A DNA stretch of 64,000 bases from Gautieria morchelliformis (lineage: Eukaryota > Basidiomycota > Agaricomycetes > Gomphales > Gomphaceae): assembly GCA_015179125.1 (NCBI GenBank), contig WHVA01000101.1, positions 124,001 through 188,000 of the forward strand, in the 5' to 3' direction. Position 1 is the stretch's first letter; each line of letters opens with the position of its first letter. This document shows positions 35,101-47,921 of this stretch, piece by piece. The notes under the pieces are model-generated. The model was not told the origin of the DNA. It ran no database searches and saw only the letters and a list, made by a program, of their open reading frames with translations. The translations under genes were made by a program, and so were the position numbers.

Positions 35101-37259
35101 TAACGTTACTGTCATCTGGAAGCTTCCAGCATATTGAGGTTGCAGGACCTGTGTATACTTGTCATGCGGGATAAGGGCACACAGGTTACTCAGAAGGCTG
35201 ATTGCGGAGCCAAACGTGAGCACTGCGCCAGTAGAAGCAATCAAATAACGCTGGCGAGCGGCGAGGTCCATCGAGTCATCAGGTTCCTCTTCCTCCATCT
35301 CTGAGGTATATGAACGACGAGGGTATTGATAGAGACGTTTGATCTCTGGTTCGCTTTCTCGCATGGCATTATATCGCGTATGATCCGCCTGGGATCCCTC
35401 TGGAATCATAATGATGTATGTAGAGTCAAAGCGACGCGCTCTTCCGCGCGATTGAAGATACCCAACCATATTTTGCAGCTGGTTATAACGTACGATGAGA
35501 TCACACGCCTATAAACTTTGGTGAGCGAAAACGTAGCCAAGTGCTTGAATAGTACTGACGGGAAAATCTAATCCTTCTTCTCCAACAGAGGTTGAAATAA
35601 GCAGATTGCAGGCCCCCATCCTGAAGGCTTTTAAAGTCTCCTGTTGTTTCTTCTCAACCATACCCTGGTTCACTGAACTCTCCCTGCGTCCAACCCCATG
35701 GCCAATAAGGGCACCAGTTGCAATCCACCCTCTCAATTCTGGGATGCGGGGTAGAATCCATGCCAGTGTTGCGGCGACTTGCCGCTGTTCCACAAAGACT
35801 ATGCCCTGAAAGGAACTGGAACGCCTCTCCATTAATACAGACACAAGTACACGCAATTTGGGAGAAAGCCATTCGGGAAGAATGGGAAATGATTCCTCAA
35901 ACGACATTGTTTGTCCGAACTGTTCCAGTAGTGTTTCCACTTGAATGAGTGTTGAAGAAAGGTCCGATTCTTTAGAGTCGACCGACATAGCCTCCACATC
36001 TTGCAGCATGCCGGCCTGATGTAGGTCTGCCTGAGTTACCATGTAGTTATATTGATGCTTTCGAACCAGATCAGACACTAGTGAACGTAGGTGGGTGGAT
36101 AGGTAGAAGTCGGCTCCATACGGCCCGACTTCTGCCACGGTCACATCGTATCTAACCTCAAGGTTACCACCGACAATGACGGGGTGGGAATGAAGTTCGA
36201 GGTCAGCGAGCAGTTGCCAGAGAGACGAGGGGTATCCGGGCAAGCTCTCACTCGGAGCAGGATATTCTCGAATAATCTGGACGTGGCTTCAATATAAATC
36301 AAGCACATTGACTGAACGAGGCACCTCAATGGGTCTGGGAGAATGCTCCCAGAGCTCGTCTTTGTTCTCCAGTACACCGACCACTTTTGCGTGCAGATTA
36401 TATTCTAGAGCTTGAAGCGAAACGCCAGGATTCTTATGATTCCAGACTGGAGAAGCTGTCATGCCAAATATTTTGGGTCGATCCCGAGGTTCGCATGTAT
36501 GGTAAAAGTCTCGCAGTATCTGGTTGTATGGGTGGTTTTTCCTTGCGTGATGAGCTAGATAGACATTCAGCCGTATGTGCGCTGCATGCACAATGCATCG
36601 TACCCTCATCAAGAATCAGTAGAGCCACCTGTGACGTAGACGATTAGGGATTCGAGTCAGAGTCTACTTTGATAACTCACCTGTGCCATCGACCAATGTG
36701 CATGTAGCATGGCATCCAGAAAGACTTGCGCCGTCATCACCATGACATCACATTCGTTGAACTCCTGACTCCATCTTGCAGGCTCGTGTTGCCACTGTGT
36801 GAGCAATCGTTCAGTAGTCCATTAGCGACCGTTCATTAATCCATGCGATCGCTTTGTTAGTTTACTAACCGAGTCAACCAGGGCACCATAGTAGCCTCGA
36901 ACGGTGAGTGGGACTTGTGCAGCAACAAAATCTACTTGCTGTTGCACGAGTGGAACTCGAGGCACAATAAAAACATGTATTTTTCGAGTTCCGGGACTCT
37001 GAGTGGCCAACCATCGGATAAGCAAGACGGCAATGTAGGTCTTTCCGCTGCCACTGAATGCATGTTATATATTCAAGTCGGAGGATGAGGAAATGTACAA
37101 CGCCTCACGTGTCTAGAGCCGCAATGATGTTTTCATGTCTGGCACGATTGAAAATCTCTTCCTGTGAACAACAACAACCTGTATAAGCCTGTAAACGAAT
37201 CGGTACATACTACACATCTTAACCTGATATGCCCGAGGAATAAGCTCGGAAGACTCCAT
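32174..37259 (-). CDS. dcl: Dicer-like ribonuclease III
   Basis: Cuts long dsRNA into small RNAs for RNA interference. From MESSELIPRAYQ (37,259) the order is: helicase motif I LDTGSGKTYIAVLL; DEAH box (codons split by an intron near 36,600); KIFGMTASPVWNH; helicase C with FRMGACNLLISTSVGEEGLDFP; LQSRGRARRFDSTYI; the dimerisation domain (FGSAISLLSNLCALIP); a PAZ-position region; RNase IIIa with NNQRLETLGDSVLKL (34,000-33,860); and RNase IIIb with CYQRLEFLGD, then SDVMESICGAILVDSG. Both nuclease domains keep the Glu/Asp signature. Eight or more introns. The C-terminus, after KLCDCRTKGKQ, is a long acidic tail. I see no clear dsRNA-binding domain there. About 1,450 residues, normal for fungal Dicers. 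No frame problem seen. Confidence 0.93.
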
Positions 37260-37551
37260 GATCACTATTGGGAAGTCAACGGTGGCGCGCCACCCCAAGC
37301 GAATCAGCTATTCAAGCTTCAAGCTTCAAGGAGCCTGATGGGTGTTGATTCAGTGGGCAGAGGAGGATCTGCGGCTGTCCAAGCTTGAGTAAAGCAAAGC
37401 AGATGAAAGGAGGCAAGCTAGCTATAGATAATTGTGGCAGCCCTTTATACAAGCCATGCACGTTCCCATCAGTGGCAGGAAGCTTCGTGCAATATGCCGA
37501 GTGACACGTGACTAACGCGTTACGCGATGCGCATGCATCATCGCCTTTGCC

Positions 37552-38489
37552 ATGAATCCCAACGAAGATACAGAATTGTGAGCCCATATAACTCAGCCAG
37601 TTTACTTATCCCATCGTTTATCCAGCAATGATGCCTTGCGCAAGCACGGCATCCTACCGCCTCGTGAAACAACGCCACCAATCCCATCTCCACCTTCCTC
37701 TCCAAAACTAGAAAGCGTTCTGTCCAATGCATCCCCCGCTGAACTCGAAGAATTGGAAGAGGACGCCGTCGATTCAGATACTGAACGTATGATAGCCTCC
37801 TATCGTCGCCAGAGACTCGCAGAACTCCAGAGTGCGGAGAGGATGGCCAGATTTGGAGAAGTCTACCCCATTGGTCGCGAAGATTATACCAGAGAGGTCA
37901 CCGATGCAAGTCAGCTGGATTTGCCAGGTGAGTCGCAGATCAAGGGCACCGGAGTTGTGTGTTTCCTGTACAAGGACGGGTGATTTGTTTTCGCAATAGT
38001 CAAAGTTATAAAGCTGACTTCCCTTGGATAATGCAGTCAGGTTGCGAGCACCCGACTCTCAGAGCAGTTGCGAGAGCTCGCGAAGCGTCATCCTCGAACA
38101 AAATTTGTTTCCATCATAGGCAATAAATGTATACCAAATTATGCCGACCACCTTTGCCCCACCCTCATTATCTATCGAGGAGGTGATGTTACCCGCCAGG
38201 TAGTTTCCTGGGGAGGGGACAGAGAGAGAACACTCGCGGGTTTGTTGTATATGATCTTCTATGCGCTTTCTTTCTCTGATATATCTTTGCAGAACTGGAG
38301 GCTATGCTAATATTGTCACTGGCAATCACCGCCCCGCCGCAGCCATATAATGTAGACCGAGAATCAGACGAGGAGAAGGATGTGTGGGAACAGTCGTCAA
38401 CAAGCTTCCCATCCGCTCGTCCACCAACATCCAGGAATTTGCGGGCAAACACGCGGAAGGGGGACTCCGACTCAGACTTTGACTTGTGA
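37552..38489 (+). CDS. plp2: Phosducin-like protein, Plp2/PDCL3 type
   Basis: Thioredoxin-fold co-chaperone that works with the CCT chaperonin in folding tubulin and actin. Exon 1 MNPNEDTEF joins over an intron to NDALRKHGILPPRE, the family N-terminal signature. A Pro/Ser linker and acidic helix follow (SDTERMIASYRRQRLAELQ; ARFGEVYPIGREDYTREVTD). The thioredoxin-like domain is next (GTGVVCFLYKDG, intron, LREL, RTKFVSIIGNKCIPNYAD, CPTLIIYRGGDV). An acidic tail ends at 38,489. No CxxC redox pair is present, as usual for this family. Three introns. Confidence 0.9.
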
Positions 38490-38646
38490 TTTTCAGGTAG
38501 ACAGACTTTCCATCGTGTTCCTATTATACTAGTAACCATAATCGTCATGCCTCGGTAGAACTCGTGAACCACTAGCTTAGATGCTATAGCTTTGCCTCCA
38601 GTGTAATGTCGCATCGGTAATGAACGCATATGTCTGCATAGGTTGG

Positions 38647-38862
38647 CTATAATGACATGCAGATGCTTTTAATTCTCTGATTCTGCTGGAGAAGAGTTTC
38701 GTATTCTGGTTTAGCGGCTGGCAATGCATTCGAGAGCTTTAAGTCGAACGATAATCCCTGAGGTACCAGATCAAGATCAAGACGCAATCCCGCGCGCAGA
38801 GCTACAGCCTTCCTATGGTGATATTTTCTACGCCCATTTATGCGTCTTGAGGAGAATGTCAA
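38647..38862 (-). CDS. Candidate terminal exon of a small unknown gene
   Basis: The minus frame reads LDLDLVPQGLSFDLKLSNAL, then KPEYETLLQQNQRI, and stops at 38,647. The sequence looks more like real protein than most background frames, but I could not find a convincing start or upstream exon before TBP. It may be the end of a short gene at about 38,647-39,100. Low certainty. Confidence 0.25.
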   Translation of the reverse strand: MTFSSRRINGRRKYHHRKAVALRAGLRLDLDLVPQGLSFDLKLSNALPAAKPEYETLLQQNQRIKSICMSL

Positions 38863-39136
38863 ACGGTCACGGTCACCTTACTAGTATTAATTTACAATCG
38901 CAGTGACCAGAGAGATTTGCAATGCCCATATCATGGTTGTTGGTGTACAGTGGTGTAAACGCCAAGTACGGGAAAGTGCATAAATCGAGGGAAAAGGATC
39001 ACAGCAGGCATGTCCAGAGATGTTAGTGTTGAGCCAAGTGGAATGGGTTCAATAGTGTGTTTGGCTCGAATAACCAGTTATGGCATCCGCAGATTTGTGA
39101 GTGAGGGCCCTACATATAGCGGCTGCTGAGCCGCGT

Positions 39137-40292
39137 TCAAGGCTTACGGAATTCGCAGAGCACCGTGTAGATGGTGTTGAACGCCGTATAGATTTCTTCC
39201 CTCACCTAGCAAGCGATTGGGGGTAAGTGTCAGAAAGGTGATGCACCAATTGAACGTCAAAAAGATAGCGACGTTACAGCATCCGAAAGGGCAAGAAAGG
39301 AATATTACCTTTGCGCCCGTGAGGACGATCTTTCCCGAAACAAAAATGAGCAGTACGACCTTGGGCTTAATCATGCGATAGATTAGCCCAGGGAAAAGCT
39401 GGGATGCAGATATCGTTAAAAAGACCAGGTGGATGGTTTGAAATGATGGTCACACCTCTGGCTCATAACTCGAGAACTGGCCGTGACTATATGCCAATCC
39501 CTCGAGTCGAATGGGAAACTTGACGTCACAACTACCAACAATGTTTTGGATCTTGAACTCGGAGAACTTCGCATCGAAGCCAAGTTTCTGCACGATACGG
39601 GCGTACTTCCGCGATGCTAATCTTGAGTCATCTTCCGATTTGGCACCCGTGACAACCATCTTCCCAGAGGCAAATATAAGGGCAGTGGTTTTGGGGTCGC
39701 GAATCCGCATAATGACAGCGGCAAAACGCTAATATATTGTGATAAGTCGGGCCCCATGCGGAGAGACAACGTTCATTATACCTTTGGATTGTACTCGGCA
39801 TTACGGGCGTGCAATGCGATGGTTTTGAGGTCGAGTCTACAATCAAGGTTGACCGTGGCAACGATGTTTCTATCTCCGGTAGAAATAGCACAACACGTTG
39901 ATTTAAGGTTGCATATATGGTGGGGAGAAAATCGTGAGTCTAGGTTCGACAAGCCAGTGAAATTAGAACGGTACTCACTGCAGAGTAGGCACAATTCCAT
40001 CCACAGCAGTAATATGCTGCTGCTCAAGGGTCAAAGGCAGAGGTGTGGCAGGGGCAGCAGACGGCGTGGCGGGAATGGCCTTTGTATCCACAGCGGCGCT
40101 GACGTTTTGAGCAGGTGGTGGAGCTCCGTTGTTTGCAGTATAGGTAACAGGCGTGCTCGAGAGAGCAGGAAATGAGAGGTTGGAGGAAGAAGCGAGTGGG
40201 TGGGACTGTTGAGGTTGATGTGGCTGCTGATGTGGCTGATTGTATGTTCTCGAAGGGAACACGATAGGACGGGCGGGAAGAGTGGACGACAT
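39137..40292 (-). CDS. spt15: TATA-box-binding protein (TBP)
   Basis: Core factor of RNA polymerase I, II and III initiation. Start [15 protein letters not shown] (40,292). The N-terminal region is Gln/Pro/Ser-rich and poorly conserved in the family. The saddle core is nearly canonical. First repeat: GIVPTLQ, intron, then [61 protein letters not shown]. Second repeat: [25 protein letters not shown], intron, [25 protein letters not shown], intron, [20 protein letters not shown]. The stop is at 39,137. At least four introns. The Copia LTR begins 265 bp upstream of the start codon, so the promoter is either very compact or was altered by the insertion. Confidence 0.96.
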
Positions 40293-40557
40293 AGAGGTCG
40301 GACAAAGGCGCTCTTCTCGCGTGGCCCGGCCCGGGTTTCGGAGTGTCAAACTTCTTCCCACGTCAGACATCCCCGACTCCGACAAGGAGGGGAGGTTCTG
40401 TCGCCTCGTCAGGATTTCAATGTGCAATGTGTTAGTAGTCAGGCGAGCTCGAGGACACGCGCCATCGACAACGAGATGGCGGAGGCGATGGCCAAGCAAG
40501 TGCAGGATGCATTGCACAGGAATGCCCTCATAGGCCACAAGCATGAGCATATTAGAG
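40293..40557. promoter_or_regulatory. Remaining native upstream region of TBP
   Basis: 265 bp between the TBP start codon and the first base of the Copia LTR. The minus-strand frame of TBP is open through much of it, but without a better start. Any native TBP promoter and 5' UTR must be here unless the retroelement supplies part of it. Confidence 0.5.
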
Positions 40558-40783
40558 TGTATTAGTTTGTAATAGATATTAGTTACAGAGTAAGCTGAAC
40601 TGCTAATCCTATCCCACAGGAGCGTGAGAAAATTATTGAACTACCATTGCTCAACCCATTAGTCATCTTACATTCAAGCTCTGACCGAATCCCTAGTTAC
40701 AGTAGCTAGGCTCTGCATATTTTCTGGGACTTCGCGAGTGAGGAGATACATCTTTTGTTCTTAACTACCGCCTACCTCCAACA
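40558..40783 (+). repeat. Probable 5' LTR of the Copia element
   Basis: Starts TGTATTAG and ends CCAACA, about 226 bp. The end is directly followed by GGTTATGGGCCC, which resembles the internal initiator-tRNA priming site used by Copia elements. No second copy is in the window, so the boundaries rest on these motifs alone. Confidence 0.6.
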
Positions 40784-41591
40784 GGTTATGGGCCCCACGC
40801 TCTAAACCTAGCCCAACAAGAAGAAATCTAGCAACAATCACCTATTACAATATGTCTGCCACGCTCATGCAACCGAGTTCATTGTACTGGATCCACTCAC
40901 CAGTGACAACTATTTGGCGTGGAAGGAAAAGATGTGCTGGGTCCTGCTTGAGCAAGATCTCTGGGAGCATGCATCAGGGCAGGCAGCGAAGCCAGAGCCG
41001 GCCGACCCTGACAATGTCACCGGTCCAGAGCAAAAGGCGATTGCAGATTGGACAAGGAAAGACCAACAGGCACTGGTGGCGATAAGCCTTTGAATTAGTG
41101 ATGATTACCTAGTTTATACATATGATGCCACAATGGCACATGGTGTGTGGCTAGCCCTGCTTACCATTTTCCAAGCAAGAGGGCCATTGGGTATCATTAA
41201 CGTGCATCGTGATTTCTTCCATACCTTTGCAGAAGAAGGTGCAAACATGGAGGAGCATATACGCAAGCTCTGCAGCCTGCAGAGGCAACTCCATGCACTC
41301 GGTGACCTAGTCACTGACTGAGACTTTTGTAATTGTCTCCTTACCTCCCTCCCTGGCTCCTGGTCCACTTTCCTCACCGCCATCAATGCTTCCCTTCCTA
41401 CACTCTCCTGAGACACCTTGATTGCCCGTGTCCTAGAGGAAGATCGCACCCGAAAATTGTCTCGGGGTGCTGAAATGGCCCTGCAGGCACAGAACCGGCA
41501 TGGCAAAGGGTGAAATGGACGGAATGATGGTGCCACTAAGAGTAAGTGTAATAATTGTGGGAAAAAGGGCCATTGGGTCAAAGGCTGCTGG

Positions 41592-42071
41592 TGTAAGGGC
41601 AACCCTGGCTAGTCGTGGAGATCACACTACCACACAACTGACAAGGGGAAATCCAAAGTATGTATAAATGAACAGAGCATACAAGAGAGGGGGTTCTCAC
41701 CTGACAAGGGGAAATCCAAAGAGAAAAGTCTAAGGACCCCCAATGTCAGCGAGCCCGTATTATACTACGCTGCGCAGCCAGGGACAACGCTTGGCACCCG
41801 CCATCAACCCTGCATCCCCCTGACCCTTGATCGACCCTTGATGCCACCTATTATGCGAGTCGCTTGATTTCCGACACTGTTCCGGGGCGGAAGTCGGAAA
41901 TTGGAGTGGAACTGGCAAGGCGAACGGAACTGGTGGAAGTTCTCCCAGAAGCGGAATCGTTCCCGAAAGCGGATGCGGAGATGGAATCGGAACCGGAAGC
42001 GGAGTCGGAAATGGAGTCGGAACTGGGTGTGGTGTCGGAACTGGAAATGGAAAACAGGGTGTCCCCTGACA
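41592..42071 (-). repeat. 3' LTR of Gypsy-A
   Basis: 480 bp. On the plus strand it starts TGTAAGGG and ends CCCCTGACA. The preceding five bases GCTGG recur immediately after the other LTR. It contains a GGAA/CGGAA-rich block (about 41,885-42,050). The coding frame of pol runs into it. Confidence 0.93.
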
Positions 42072-45000
42072 TCACCCCCCCTCTAGCGTGCTGCGTCCTC
42101 GAAGCACGGGACACAAGGGATTGAAATGCCAGCGAGCGGATTCGGCGAGGGGCACCTGGGTGTGTCCTGTAGAACTCCCGGAGTTTGTCAGGAGTGGAAA
42201 CATCTTGCTCCGGGACCCACGAATTCTCCTCGTACCCATACCCTTCCCATTTCACGAGGAATTGGAGTCGTCCTCGCACAAACCGGCTGTCCAGGATCCG
42301 TTCTACCACGTAGTGCTTTTCCCCATCTACAATTTCTGGCGGAGGTGGCGGATGAGCCTTCCGACGTGGAATTGGGTCCTCAAGCATAGGGAGTAACTTC
42401 ACCACGTTGAAGACGGGGTGGAGGCGGGACATGGACATCGGAAGTCGGAGGCGGTATGCATTCCGTCCAACCCTCCGCGTCACTGTGAAGGGCCCAAGGT
42501 AGCGGTGGGCAAGCTTCTGCGAAGGGCGTGTGGTGCGGATGTCACTTGCATCTAGGTACACCTTGTCTCCAACTTGGTACTCTGGGGCAGGAACCCGGCG
42601 TCGGTTGTAGTACCTTGCCATGTCATCCTTGGCCTTCGCAAGGGCCGACTTGGCTTCCGAAAGGGTGGAGTCCATGCGGTCTCGGAACTCATTGACCGTC
42701 TCGAGTCGGGAGTCAGCCTGGCGTGGTTCGAAGCCCATCCGCGGGTGTCGTCCGGAGTCAAGCATGAAGGGAGTCTGTTGCGTGGCGGAATGGACATGGT
42801 TGTTGTATTGGAATTCCGCCAGCGGAAGTAACTCATCCCAGTCATCCTGCCTCTCATTGACAAAGAGGCGGAGATATTGCTCCAACTCCTGATTGACCCG
42901 TTCCGTCTGTCCATCACCCTGCGGATGGTACGCTGTGGTGGTAGCCAGCTTTATGCCGAGCAGGCGGTAGAGCTCCCGAGTCAGTTCCGCGACAAACTGC
43001 GGACCTCGGTCGGAAACGACTTGCTTCGGGAGCCCATGCAACTTCCAGACATGTGCAAGGAACAGGCGGGCCGCTCCGAGGGCTGTGATCGTCGTGTGCG
43101 TCGGAATGAAGTGGGACACCTTGCTCACCGAATCCACGACGTTCATGATCGCGTCGTAGCCATGAGACTCTGGGAGTTCAACGATGAAGTCGACACTGAT
43201 GGTGTCCCAGCGGGATTCGGGAATCGGGAGCGGAACAAGTTCTCCGACGGGCGGACGTCGTTGCGCTTTGGTTCGGAGACAAAGGTCACACGTCTTCACG
43301 TACTGTCCGATGTAGCGGGACATCTGAGGCCACCAGTAATTCCGAGCCACTAACTCCAGCGTCTTCCACCTGCCAGCATGCCCAGCGACCCGTGTGTCAT
43401 GGTGCTGGGACACGATGCGACGGCGGAGGTCCGCCCCACCCGGAACATAGACCTTGCCTCTGAAGTGGAGCAGTCCATCACGTTCCGACCATTCCGCTGC
43501 CCGTACAGACCGTGAGTGCCCCTTCCGGAGTTCCTCCACTGCCTTCACCACCGACTCCTCCTTCTCTCCATTCCGGTACTGCCTCCGGATATCCCGGAGC
43601 ATTTCCGCTTCCGCCCCAACTGCAGTTACTCCTTCTAGGGCACGGATTGCAAAGAGACTTGGGCGGAGCAGTGTCATATCCGCATTGTCTCCACTTCCGC
43701 TTCCGTGATCCGCGCGGCGGGATAGGGCATCGGGCTTGCCCATGGTGCGGCCGGGGCGGTGGTGGAGCATGAAGTCAAACCGGGACAGGTGTAGGGACCA
43801 CCGTGCTTGTCGTCGGTTCAGCTTCTTAGCCGTGCGGAAATACTCGAGGTTCTTGTGGTCTGTCCAGATCTCAAAAGGGCATAGAGCACCCTCGAGGAAG
43901 TGTCGCCACTCCTCCAGCGCTCGGATGATTGCCAGCATCTCCTTGTCATGGATCTCATAGTTCCGCTTGACCGGACTAAGGCTCTTAGAGAAGAAGGCAA
44001 TCGGATGCCACCCCCCACCATCTTCCGATGACTGCTGTGACAAGACCGCTCCGGTAGCTGCGTCGGAAGAATCCGCCTCGACTCGATAAGGGCGAGAGTC
44101 GTCGGGAAAGATCAGGACCGGGGCGGAAGTGATCAGCTCCTTGAGTTTGTCAAAGGAAGTCTGTTCCGGCTCTCCCCACCGCCATCCAACCTCTTTCTTG
44201 GTGAGGTCGAAGAGGGCACGGGCGTGGCAGGAGAAGTCCTTGATGAACCGCCGGTAGAAATTGACAAACCCGATGAAGGACTGGACCTCCTTCTTGTTTC
44301 GCGGCACGGGCCAATCCGATACACCGGAAACTTTGACTGGGTCCATTTCCACCTTTCCTTCCGACACAATCACCCCAAGATACTCTATCCGCGTCCGCTC
44401 AAATTCGCACTTTTCCGGCTTGAGACACAGGTTGTACTCCCGGAGCCGTTCCAGCACTCTCCGCACGATTTCCCGATGTTCGGACATTGTTTTCATGAAA
44501 ATGAGGATGTCATCGAGGTAGACGCAGACAACCCCTTCTGCTATCATGTCACGGAAAATGTCATTCATCATCGTCTGGAATGTGGCGGGACTGTTGGTGA
44601 GGCCAAAGAACATGACCTGTGGCTCAAAGAGTCCTCAATTGGTGCGGAATGCGGCCTTCCACTCGTCTCCCTCCCGGATCCGGACATTGTTGAAGCCCCA
44701 GCGGACATCCAGCTTAGTGAAGTACCTCGCCCCGCGGAGTTGTGTGATCAGTTCGGAAATGAGTGGAATGGGGTACCGGTTCTTGATCGTGATCGCATTC
44801 AAGGCCCGGTAGTCCTGCACAAGTCTGAGCGAGCCATCCTTCTTCTTGATGAAGAACACCGGAGATGCCATGGGTGACTTGGAGGGGCGGATCCTCCCTG
44901 TACGGAGGTTTTCCGCAAGGAACGCATCGAGCTCTACCTGCTCCTTGGGTGACAGCGGGTAGACCTTGCAGTTGGTGGGCTTTGACCCAGGCTCCAACTC

Positions 45001-45780
45001 GATGGCGTGGTCCCACAGCTTCCGTGGAGGCAGGGTATCAAACGACTCCTTGGAAAAGACGTCCTCGAACTCTCGCAGGTACTCCGGAATTTCCGCCTCT
45101 ACTCTATCATGCCTCTTGGAGGCTTCAGCAAGGCGTTGCGAAATATTTCCGGTGGCGCGGATGTGTTCCGCTTCCAGTGGAAGGTTTACGTACAGCAAGC
45201 GCTCCCCTTCCGCCAGAGTATCTTCCGGGCTGAGTCGGATGACGCCGGAGTCGGAATCGGAATCGGAATCGGAAGTGGGATCCGGTTCAAATTCCGCTTC
45301 CGAGTCTTCTTCTGCAAGCAGTGGATGGGGGCCAGAACGACATGTCTGTATGAGCCGTTCGGTCTTCCGCTGCTCCTGGCGCTCCTTCCGCAGTTCCGAC
45401 CTGCACATGTGACACTTGGCTGGACATCGACTCATCAGTACCTTCCGAGTCTGCCAATTGATCTCCGGGTTGTGCTCCTGAAGCCAGGTAAACCCGAGGA
45501 TGATGTCCTGCTTCCCCAGGCTGGTGACTGCAAAGGAAGTGCGTTCTGAGTGTCCATCGTAGCGGAGAATTGTGTCTACTATCTCCGTGATGGACCCTGC
45601 CTCATTGGGGCTTCCATCCACATTGAACACCGGGATTGCACGTTGCAACTTCCGCGTGGTCAGTCGGTTCCGTTCCACATAGTCCCGGTCCATAAACTGA
45701 CCAGTGGCCCCGCAATCGACAAGGGCGGGTCCGGATTTGACTTCCGCCGTATCTGTCGTCTGGATCTCCACCTTAATGAC
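41851..45780 (-). other. Gypsy-A pol region
   Basis: Retroelement fossil part, minus strand. Order from right to left: aspartic protease-like (VDCGATGQFMDRDY), reverse transcriptase (VYLDDILIF as the catalytic box), RNase H (VEADSSDAATGAVLS), integrase zinc region and core (VSDRGPQFVAEL), and a chromodomain (YVVERILDS; VKWEGYGYEENSW). Chromodomains of this class direct integration toward methylated-histone chromatin. The region carries about one break. Confidence 0.9.
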
Positions 45781-45791
45781 TAGTGACTTGG

Positions 45792-46448
45792 TGTTACGAC
45801 CGTTCATTTCCGACTTCCGACCCTCAGTTCCGCCACTCCTTCCGCCCCTCCAATAGTTCCGCACGACATTCCGCCCCTTGTACATTTCCCTTGTTCTTTC
45901 GACGCTATTACTCGGACCCACCGGACCCACCTCGCCATCCATCAAAACCATATATCCGGTCACCCTTGTAGTTCGTTGTCAGATATGTTTTCCCGACCCC
46001 TTGTTCTTTGCCATTGTTCTACCTTACCCTGAACCCCCCTTGTAGTCCCATTGTTCCCAATTAGTTAGTTCCCACACATTGTACTCGACTTCCGCTTCTT
46101 CCGGAATTTGCTTAGTACAACACCATTACTTGTTGCTCTGCGCTTTGTATAAAAACCCCCTCATGTATGTCTGTTATTCTGCAATGAGATAATCACCTTC
46201 GATACTTGATTTCCTTCGCTCCATCTCCTGTTCTTAGCACAGCGAGTCTAGCAAGATCTCAGTCTCTCCGTCTTCCGCTTTCCGCCTCAGTTCCGACTCA
46301 AGTTCCGACCAAACCTCTGGTCCAGTACTTTCCGACTTCCGGCTCATTTCCGAAATACCTAGGACGATAGTTCATTGGGGGCGCAACCTATAAGTTGAAG
46401 CCGCTGTCCTTTCCAGTTCCGACTTAGTGGAAATCCCGATACGTAACA
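45792..46448 (+). repeat. 5' LTR of Gypsy-B
   Basis: Starts TGTTACGACC and ends ATACGTAACA, an 8-base imperfect terminal inversion. Sixteen TTCCG pentamers and one CGGAA were counted by eye. The five bases before it are CTTGG. Confidence 0.95.
46148..46154 (+). promoter_or_regulatory. TATA box in the Gypsy-B 5' LTR
   Basis: TATAAAA in the context TTTGTATAAAAACCCC, placed as expected for the U3 promoter. The same sequence recurs in the 3' LTR at 53,431. Confidence 0.65.
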
Positions 46449-46481
46449 GTATTATCTGATTCCCACCCGATAACTATCACT

Positions 46482-47921
46482 ATGCCTCCTCGTACCACAG
46501 CTACTTCAGCTCGAGCAGGAGCTGTCGAAGCTCTCTCTTATTTTGGCAATCTTAGATCCGCAGCACCAAGGCACGCGGAACCCTCCAGCAGCTCTCGTGC
46601 CGACGATGAGCTTTCCGATGCTTTTCCGCAACGTTTCGAAGAAGTTCCCGACGCTAATCCCGACGACAATCCCGACTACGACGGGAATTCGACGAGTAGC
46701 AGCGGCGAACAAACAGCAGCGTCATTCCGACGCCCAGCTCCACCACCACCACCTCCACCAGGACCACCTCCAGGCGGCCCTCCAGGCGGCCCTCATGGCG
46801 GCCCACCCGGCGGTCCCCCAGGCGGTCCTCCCGGCGGTCCTCCACCTCCAATTCCACCTCAGATTCCCGCCAACCCAGTTCCGCCCGCGCCAGTTCCGGA
46901 TCTTGCACAAGCCATCGCCATGCTAGCCGGACAACTCCAGCGCCCGGCCCAAGCACCACCACGCCCCAAGACAAAGGTCCGCGAACCAGATCAGTTCGAC
47001 GGTTCCGACCCCAAGAAGCTCCAGCCATTTCTGGTTCAGCTTCAACTCAATTTCCGTGATCGTCCCGACGCCTTTCCCGACGACGAACGAAAGGTCAATT
47101 ATGCCCTTTCCTATCTCCGAGGCACGGCGCTCGACTATTTCGAACCCGCCCTCATGGATCCGTTCGCTCTCGTCGACTGGGCCGACGATTACACCAATTT
47201 CATTTCCGAACTCCGCAGCAACTTCGGACCATTTGATATGGAAGCCGATGCGGAAAACGAACTCGATAAGCTTCGCATGAAAGACACTCATAAGATAGCT
47301 AAATATATCGTCACGTTTCAGCAGCTCGCTCCTCGAGTCCAATGGGGAGAAGCCGCACTCCGACGCCAGTTTTACATGGGCTTGCCACCCCGCATCAAGG
47401 ATGAAATTGCCCGCGTCGGAAAACCCGCCACCCTTACCGACCTCCGCAACCTCGCCCAATCCATCAATTCGCGCTACTGGGAAAGACACTCCGAGATTGC
47501 TCGTGAAACCTCCGCCCAGAGCAAGAACGACAAGTCTTCCGACAAGAAGTCTGATAAAGACAAGAAGAAGACCAATTCCGGAAACACCAACTCCGGAAAC
47601 AACAACAACAACAGTTCCGGATCCAACTCCGGCAACCGGAACAACAACAACACCCCTCGGAACAACCAGGCTTCTGGTTCTAACACCAATGCCCGGAAGA
47701 GCACCCAGGATCTTTCCGACAAACTTGGGAAAGACGGAAAACTAACCCCTGTAGAACGCCAGCGTCGCATGGACAACAACCTTTGCCTCTTCTGCGGCAA
47801 AGGAGGTCACGTCGCTCGCGACTGCACTCGCGCTTCCGCCTCCGCTGCTAAGGCCAAAGGCCGCGCAGCAAAGACGGAAGAGAAATCCGAAGCGGTTCCC
47901 GCTGCGGATTCAAAAAAATAG
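46482..47921 (+). other. Gypsy-B gag
   Basis: Retroelement gene. A 479-residue frame starts 34 bp after the LTR. A Pro/Gly-rich segment with repeated GGP units (near residues 87-125) precedes the gag domain (PFLVQLQLNFRDRPDAFPDD; LDYFEPALMDPF). An Asn/Gly/Ser-rich linker follows, then a CCHC knuckle (CLFCGKGGHVARDC). Open as seen. Confidence 0.9.
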
